A stretch of 10,544 nucleotides of DNA, taken from assembly GCA_021813195.1 (NCBI GenBank), contig JAKALI010000082.1:1-10544 (forward strand). The letters are read 5' to 3'. The DNA is from Pseudomonadota bacterium. GTDB lineage: Bacteria; Pseudomonadota; Alphaproteobacteria; Rhizobiales; Hyphomicrobiaceae. The notes under the pieces are model-generated. The model saw nothing but the letters and a program-made list of their open reading frames with translations. It was not told the origin of the DNA and did not search any database. A program made the position numbers and the translations under genes. Below, in pieces: positions 7,218 to 10,544 of the stretch (the stretch's first letter is position 1; each line of letters begins with the position of its first letter).

Positions 7218-8030
7218 ATGAGTTCCAAAGACACCAAGACGGCCCCCGCTCAAGCCGAGAAGCCAGTTGCGCAGCAGTGGGCGCCGCAAAGCGCCGCCGA
7301 TCCGAAATCGCCGTCCAAGGCGAGAGCCGATGCGTCGGTTGCTCCGAGCGCCCGCGCAAGCGATGAGGTGGCGGCTTTCGTGGAACGCATGCGCGCGACG
7401 GCACCAGCAGCGGGAGGTGACCGCGGGCGGCTCATCTTTGCCATGGATGCCACGATGAGTCGCCAGCCGACGTGGGACATGGCGCTGGCGTTGCAGGCGG
7501 ACATGTTCCAGGCCGTCAAGGATGTAGGCGGGCTGGATGTGCAACTTGTTTTCTTTCGCGGGACCGCTGAATGTCGGGCATCTCGCTGGGTGAGCGATCC
7601 CACCGAGCTGGCGCGACTGATGACCCAGGTTTCCTGTCAGGGCGGCCTCACGCAACTCGGACGCGTGCTCGGCCATGCGGCCGGCGAGGCGCGCGCACGA
7701 AAGATCAACGCGCTCGTTTACGTTGGCGATGCGATGGAGGAGGCGATCGATCCCGTATGCGCCAAGGCCGGCGAGTTGGGGCTCCTGGGGGTGCCGGTGT
7801 TTCTTTTTCAGGAAGGTCACGACGCCGCCGCGGCGGTTGCCTACAAAGAAATCGCTCGGCTCACAAAAGGGGCAACCTGCCGATTCGATGCGGGTTCGGC
7901 TGGGCAGTTGCGCGCGCTGTTGACCGCAGTCGCCGTTTACGCCTCGGGCGGACGCAAGGCGCTTCTTGCTCTGAGTGAGAGGCGTGAAGGGGCGGGGGCG
8001 CGGCTGTTGCTCGGTCAGATGAAATCCTGA
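7218..8030 (+). CDS. VWA-domain protein with intact MIDAS, function unknown
   Basis: This 270-residue protein has no signal peptide or membrane segment, so it is probably cytoplasmic. Residues 1-45 are rich in Ala, Pro, Gln and Lys and look disordered. A von Willebrand factor A domain spans about 70-235. The metal-ion-dependent adhesion site appears complete: D77-A-T79-M-S81 (DxTxS in place of the commoner DxSxS), T145 in GGLTQL and D171 in VGDAMEE. This suggests a divalent metal used to grip a partner protein. Four cysteines are scattered through the domain with no metal-site spacing. The start at ATG 7218 is preferred over an in-frame GTG at 7155, whose 21 extra residues look non-coding. 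The ribosome-binding site is weak in either case. The gene follows putA by 78 bp and is 13 bp upstream of the J-protein gene, probably in one operon with it. No enzymatic activity should be assumed. Confidence 0.85.
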   Translation: MSSKDTKTAPAQAEKPVAQQWAPQSAADPKSPSKARADASVAPSARASDEVAAFVERMRATAPAAGGDRGRLIFAMDATMSRQPTWDMALALQADMFQAVKDVGGLDVQLVFFRGTAECRASRWVSDPTELARLMTQVSCQGGLTQLGRVLGHAAGEARARKINALVYVGDAMEEAIDPVCAKAGELGLLGVPVFLFQEGHDAAAAVAYKEIARLTKGATCRFDAGSAGQLRALLTAVAVYASGGRKALLALSERREGAGARLLLGQMKS

Positions 8031-8043
8031 TAGCGGTTGGGCG

Positions 8044-8772
8044 ATGTTCTACCTTCTGCTCGGTTTGGCCGCCCTCGTGGTTGGCCTGATAGCGGCCCGC
8101 GCCTTCACGCAGGCCAACCCGGCCGTGCTCGCGCGTCAGATCCGCTTTGTGGGCGGCGTCATGCTGCTCGCGTTCGGGGCCATTTTGGTTTTGCGTGGGC
8201 AGTCTGGAATTGGTGCGCTGCTCGGCTTTCTGGGCTGGGGTTTGCTCATGGGGCGCGGCGTCCTGCCCTGGGGTACGGGCGGATGGGGTGGTGCGCAGCC
8301 GTCCCAAGGGCAGGCTTCGCGCGTTCAGACCGATCATCTCGATATGGAACTCGATCACGATACGGGTGCCATCCGCGGGCGTATCCTTAAGGGACGATTT
8401 GCCGGGCGGGACATCGAAACGTTGGCGCCCGCCGATCTCGTGGTGCTATGGCAGGATTACGCCTTCCGCGATCCGCCCTCGGCGCAAATTCTCGAAGCCT
8501 ACCTCGACCGGCGGCATCCGACTTGGCGCGAGGACATCGATCGTGACTTTGAGGGATTCGGGGAAGATCGCGATCGCCGGCGCACGGCGCAACAGCCAAC
8601 CATGACCCGCGAAGAGGCCCTGGAAATTCTTGGGCTTCAGGAGGGCGCCGGTGAGGAAGACATTCGCGCCGCTCATCGCGAACTGATGAAGAAAGTTCAC
8701 CCCGATCGCGGAGGTTCGAATTATCTCGCAGCCAAGATCAACGAGGCCAAGGACGTGCTGCTCGGCGACTGA
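8044..8772 (+). CDS. Membrane-anchored J-domain protein, Pam18/Tim14-like
   Basis: The 242-residue product is probably an Hsp70 (DnaK) co-chaperone tethered to the inner membrane. Hydrophobic segments lie at about 2-20, 33-50 and 55-73, followed by a Gly-rich turn. A central soluble region (about 97-165) contains [19 protein letters not shown] and [14 protein letters not shown], a pattern I associate with alphaproteobacterial DnaJ-like proteins. The C-terminal J domain runs from 187 to the end. The HPD motif at 219-221 is intact, followed by [19 protein letters not shown], very close to the corresponding stretch of mitochondrial Pam18/Tim14. As in Pam18, the J domain is short and C-terminal, with no Gly/Phe or zinc region, so this is not a general DnaJ. 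It lies 13 bp after the VWA gene, suggesting a shared transcript and perhaps a shared task. In mitochondria Pam18 stimulates the import-motor Hsp70; the bacterial client here is unknown. Confidence 0.92.
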   Translation: MFYLLLGLAALVVGLIAARAFTQANPAVLARQIRFVGGVMLLAFGAILVLRGQSGIGALLGFLGWGLLMGRGVLPWGTGGWGGAQPSQGQASRVQTDHLDMELDHDTGAIRGRILKGRFAGRDIETLAPADLVVLWQDYAFRDPPSAQILEAYLDRRHPTWREDIDRDFEGFGEDRDRRRTAQQPTMTREEALEILGLQEGAGEEDIRAAHRELMKKVHPDRGGSNYLAAKINEAKDVLLGD

Positions 8773-8781
8773 AGCCAAATA

Positions 8782-8808
8782 CTTCGTCAGTTCGATCGCG
8801 CGACGAAG
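8782..8808. terminator. Inverted repeat at the convergent J-protein/carboxypeptidase junction
   Basis: CTTCGTC (8782-8788) and GACGAAG (8802-8808) form a perfect 7-bp inverted repeat with a 13-base loop. It overlaps the carboxypeptidase stop (8787-8789, minus strand) and lies ten bases after the J-protein stop. It could serve as a two-way terminator hairpin. There is no T-tract, so the evidence is structural only. Confidence 0.3.
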
Positions 8809-10490
8809 CAATCGTGCGCCAGGCGACGCAGCGCATTGCAGGTCTCGGTCGCGCCGCTTGAGTCAAACCCGGCAAAACGTGCCCGATACAGGCGGCGGGT
8901 ACCCGACACGAAAGGCAGCGTGATGGGGGCGCCGTTTTGAAGGACGTCGCCGGCCTGCGCGCGGATCTGATCAAGCGCGCGTTCCGCGTCACGCTGGGTC
9001 GCATACACGCCAACTTGGACATGATGGGTTCCAGCTGTAGGCAGCAAACGCCCTTCAACTTCCGATGGACTGTTCTCGAATTGCGGACGTTGAGCCCCAA
9101 GGAAGCTGGGTCGAAGGCCAAGTCCGGCGAGCTGCGCTTGCAGCGTGGAGGGCGGCCGACCACGTTCGACGACGCGTTCGGACGTGGTCGATGCTGGCTT
9201 GGCGATTGCCGTCTCATTTACACTTACGAGCTCGTCATCTCGAGGGGCGGCGGCCACGTGCAGGCTCTGGGAGTCCGCTTCCAACTCGAGACGGCGGGCG
9301 ATCTCGTCACGCAATTCCTGGAAGTTGGAGCGTGGCGGGGCGTCCGGAAGGGCAGACGTCGACGCGTTTTCGACATGGGAGGGTGCCGGCGGTAGCACCG
9401 ACACGGTCCTGACACGGGCCACTTCAACCGGGGCGCCGGCGGCCGACGCCGGGGGCAGCGCGAGTGCGACATTTGTGTTCGACGCCGGTGTCGCAGTCGT
9501 TGGATCCGCTGGGGGGCGCTTGGCTACGACAGGAAGCGGAGCAGGCGGTGCGATGGCTGGCTCGCCGGCCGGCACTTTTGGTCTGGCAGCGGGGCGCGCT
9601 TGGGCGATCAGCAGCGGAGCCGATGAAGCAGGAGTTTTGGGGCGCGTGCGCGTCGTCGACGCCTTGTCGAGAGACTGCGCCAGGAGCATGCGCATATGCG
9701 CATCGCGGGCAGCCGCACTGATGCCGCCCATGACGATGGCCACGACGGACTTGTTCCCTGCCCGGAAGGAGGAGACGAGATTGAAGCCCGATGCGCGGGT
9801 GTAGCCGGTCTTCAAGCCGTCCACGCCGGGGAATGTCGCCAGGAGCGAATTGTGCGACCGGTATGTCTTGCCCAAGTAGTTGAAGCTGCGCAGCGAGAAC
9901 AGGTGATAGTGCTGCGGGAAATCATCCTGAAGGCGCATCGCCAACGTGAGCATGTCGCGCGCGGTCGTCACCTGTTCCGGATCAGGTAAACCCGAGGCAT
10001 TGCGAAAAACCGTACGATTCATGCCGATCTGGCGGGCGCGTGAGGTCATCGTGCGCGCGAAGGCAGCCTCCGAGCCTGCGAGATGTTCCGCGACGGCAAC
10101 GGCCATGTCATTGGCAGATTTCACAATCAGCGCTTTGATCGCGTTGCCGAGCGTGATCTCGTCGCCGACTTTCAGGCCGAGTTTGGACGGCGCGGCGGCG
10201 GCTGCTCGGGCGCTGACGACGACCTTATCGTCGAAGCGGGCGCGTTTCGCCTCGATGGCCTCGAAGGCGAGGTAGATGGTCATCATTTTGGTGAGGGATG
10301 CCGGGTAGCGCTGGTCGTTCGAGGCCTTGTCGTGCAGCACGCGGCCGGTGTTGGCATCAATGACCAGTGCAGCCGACCTGTCGGCTCCGGCGGCGGCAGG
10401 TTGGATCGCACAGCACACCAACAACAGCGCGCACATGCAGAGCAGAAGCCGATTGGCTCGGAAAGTGTGGGTTCGCTCCGTCAAAAGCAC
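8787..10490 (-). CDS. D-alanyl-D-alanine carboxypeptidase (PBP5/DacF type) with C-terminal SPOR domain
   Basis: This is a periplasmic serine peptidase of family S11 that trims the terminal D-Ala of peptidoglycan stem peptides. The 567 residues begin with a signal peptide: basic start, hydrophobic core at about 15-29, likely cut near AAAGA at 32-36. The penicillin-binding domain covers about 36-270 with the catalytic triad of motifs S65-L-T-K68, S125-A-N127 and K227-T-G229, all intact. The PBP5 C-terminal beta domain of E. coli DacA appears absent. A Pro/Ala-rich, low-complexity linker of about 210 residues (about 275-488) leads instead to a SPOR domain at about 489-565 (HHVQVGVYATQRDAERAL). 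SPOR domains bind denuded glycan at division septa, so the enzyme is probably septal. The start is GTG 10490. TTG 10484, two codons in, sits six bases after AGAGGG and may be the true start; both keep the signal peptide. The promoter lies mostly beyond the window edge. Confidence 0.95.
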   Translation of the reverse strand: MLLTERTHTFRANRLLLCMCALLLVCCAIQPAAAGADRSAALVIDANTGRVLHDKASNDQRYPASLTKMMTIYLAFEAIEAKRARFDDKVVVSARAAAAAPSKLGLKVGDEITLGNAIKALIVKSANDMAVAVAEHLAGSEAAFARTMTSRARQIGMNRTVFRNASGLPDPEQVTTARDMLTLAMRLQDDFPQHYHLFSLRSFNYLGKTYRSHNSLLATFPGVDGLKTGYTRASGFNLVSSFRAGNKSVVAIVMGGISAAARDAHMRMLLAQSLDKASTTRTRPKTPASSAPLLIAQARPAARPKVPAGEPAIAPPAPLPVVAKRPPADPTTATPASNTNVALALPPASAAGAPVEVARVRTVSVLPPAPSHVENASTSALPDAPPRSNFQELRDEIARRLELEADSQSLHVAAAPRDDELVSVNETAIAKPASTTSERVVERGRPPSTLQAQLAGLGLRPSFLGAQRPQFENSPSEVEGRLLPTAGTHHVQVGVYATQRDAERALDQIRAQAGDVLQNGAPITLPFVSGTRRLYRARFAGFDSSGATETCNALRRLAHDCFVARSN

Positions 10491-10544
10491 GCCCTCTGCA
10501 ACGTCCTGTTCGTCAAAGTTGTGTTTCGCTCCAAGCAGATCGGA

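Noticed and set aside
6756..7820. Minus-strand open frame (354 codons) across the end of putA and most of the VWA gene
   Set aside because: It overlaps conserved PutA and VWA coding sequence, and its translation is Arg/His-rich with no domain. It is a shadow frame.
9145..9804. Plus-strand frame (219 codons) rich in Ala, Gly and Ser with a membrane-like look
   Set aside because: It is antisense to the Pro/Ala-rich linker and catalytic domain of the carboxypeptidase. The biased composition comes from that low-complexity stretch.
1..10544. Search for mobile elements, CRISPR arrays, tRNA genes, toxin-antitoxin or defence genes
   Set aside because: No spaced direct repeats, transposase or integrase motifs, tRNA-like cloverleaf or defence domains were seen. 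Every long stretch is explained by the genes listed.

Overview
The window is GC-rich, densely coding bacterial DNA. Gene content and protein style point to an alphaproteobacterium. The main indicators are a short PutA with no N-terminal DNA-binding domain, a membrane-anchored J-protein of the Pam18/Tim14 type behind a small VWA protein, and a D-Ala-D-Ala carboxypeptidase ending in a SPOR domain. No RNA gene, insertion sequence, integrase, CRISPR array or phage gene was seen. The region reads as ordinary chromosomal core and housekeeping DNA, not a mobile island.

Layout. (1) Positions 2-70 hold the last 22 codons of an unidentified gene. (2) Positions 141-2129 hold a probable two-gene operon: a sugar:proton symporter of the FucP/GluP (FHS) branch of the MFS, then 9 bp later a TetR-family regulator with a WHG-type C-terminal domain. 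A bulged hairpin follows directly. (3) Positions 2229-2801 encode a flavodoxin-fold NAD(P)H oxidoreductase. (4) panC (pantothenate synthetase) lies convergent to it on the minus strand, 3700-2816. (5) putA (proline dehydrogenase / glutamate-semialdehyde dehydrogenase) runs divergently from panC, 3918-7139, and takes up nearly a third of the window. (6) The VWA gene (7218-8030) and the Pam18-like J-protein gene (8044-8772) follow on the same strand, 13 bp apart. (7) A SPOR-tailed, PBP5-type carboxypeptidase lies convergent on the minus strand, 10490-8787, with its upstream region cut by the window edge.

How the genes relate. The transporter and TetR gene probably form a self-regulated uptake unit. 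PutA oxidises proline to glutamate, and PanC makes pantothenate for coenzyme A. They share a 217-bp divergent intergenic region but no obvious pathway. The VWA/J-protein pair is the least understood part: an apparently intact metal-binding VWA domain encoded next to a membrane-tethered Hsp70 co-chaperone. The carboxypeptidase acts on periplasmic peptidoglycan.

Start codons were moved inward from the longest open frame for the oxidoreductase, panC, putA and the VWA gene, using ribosome-binding sites or family homology. Both convergent junctions have the same 14-bp gap, and each carries a GC-containing inverted repeat over the two stop codons. No strong case for a new defence or mobile system is visible. 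The VWA/Pam18-like pair is the best candidate for under-described biology.
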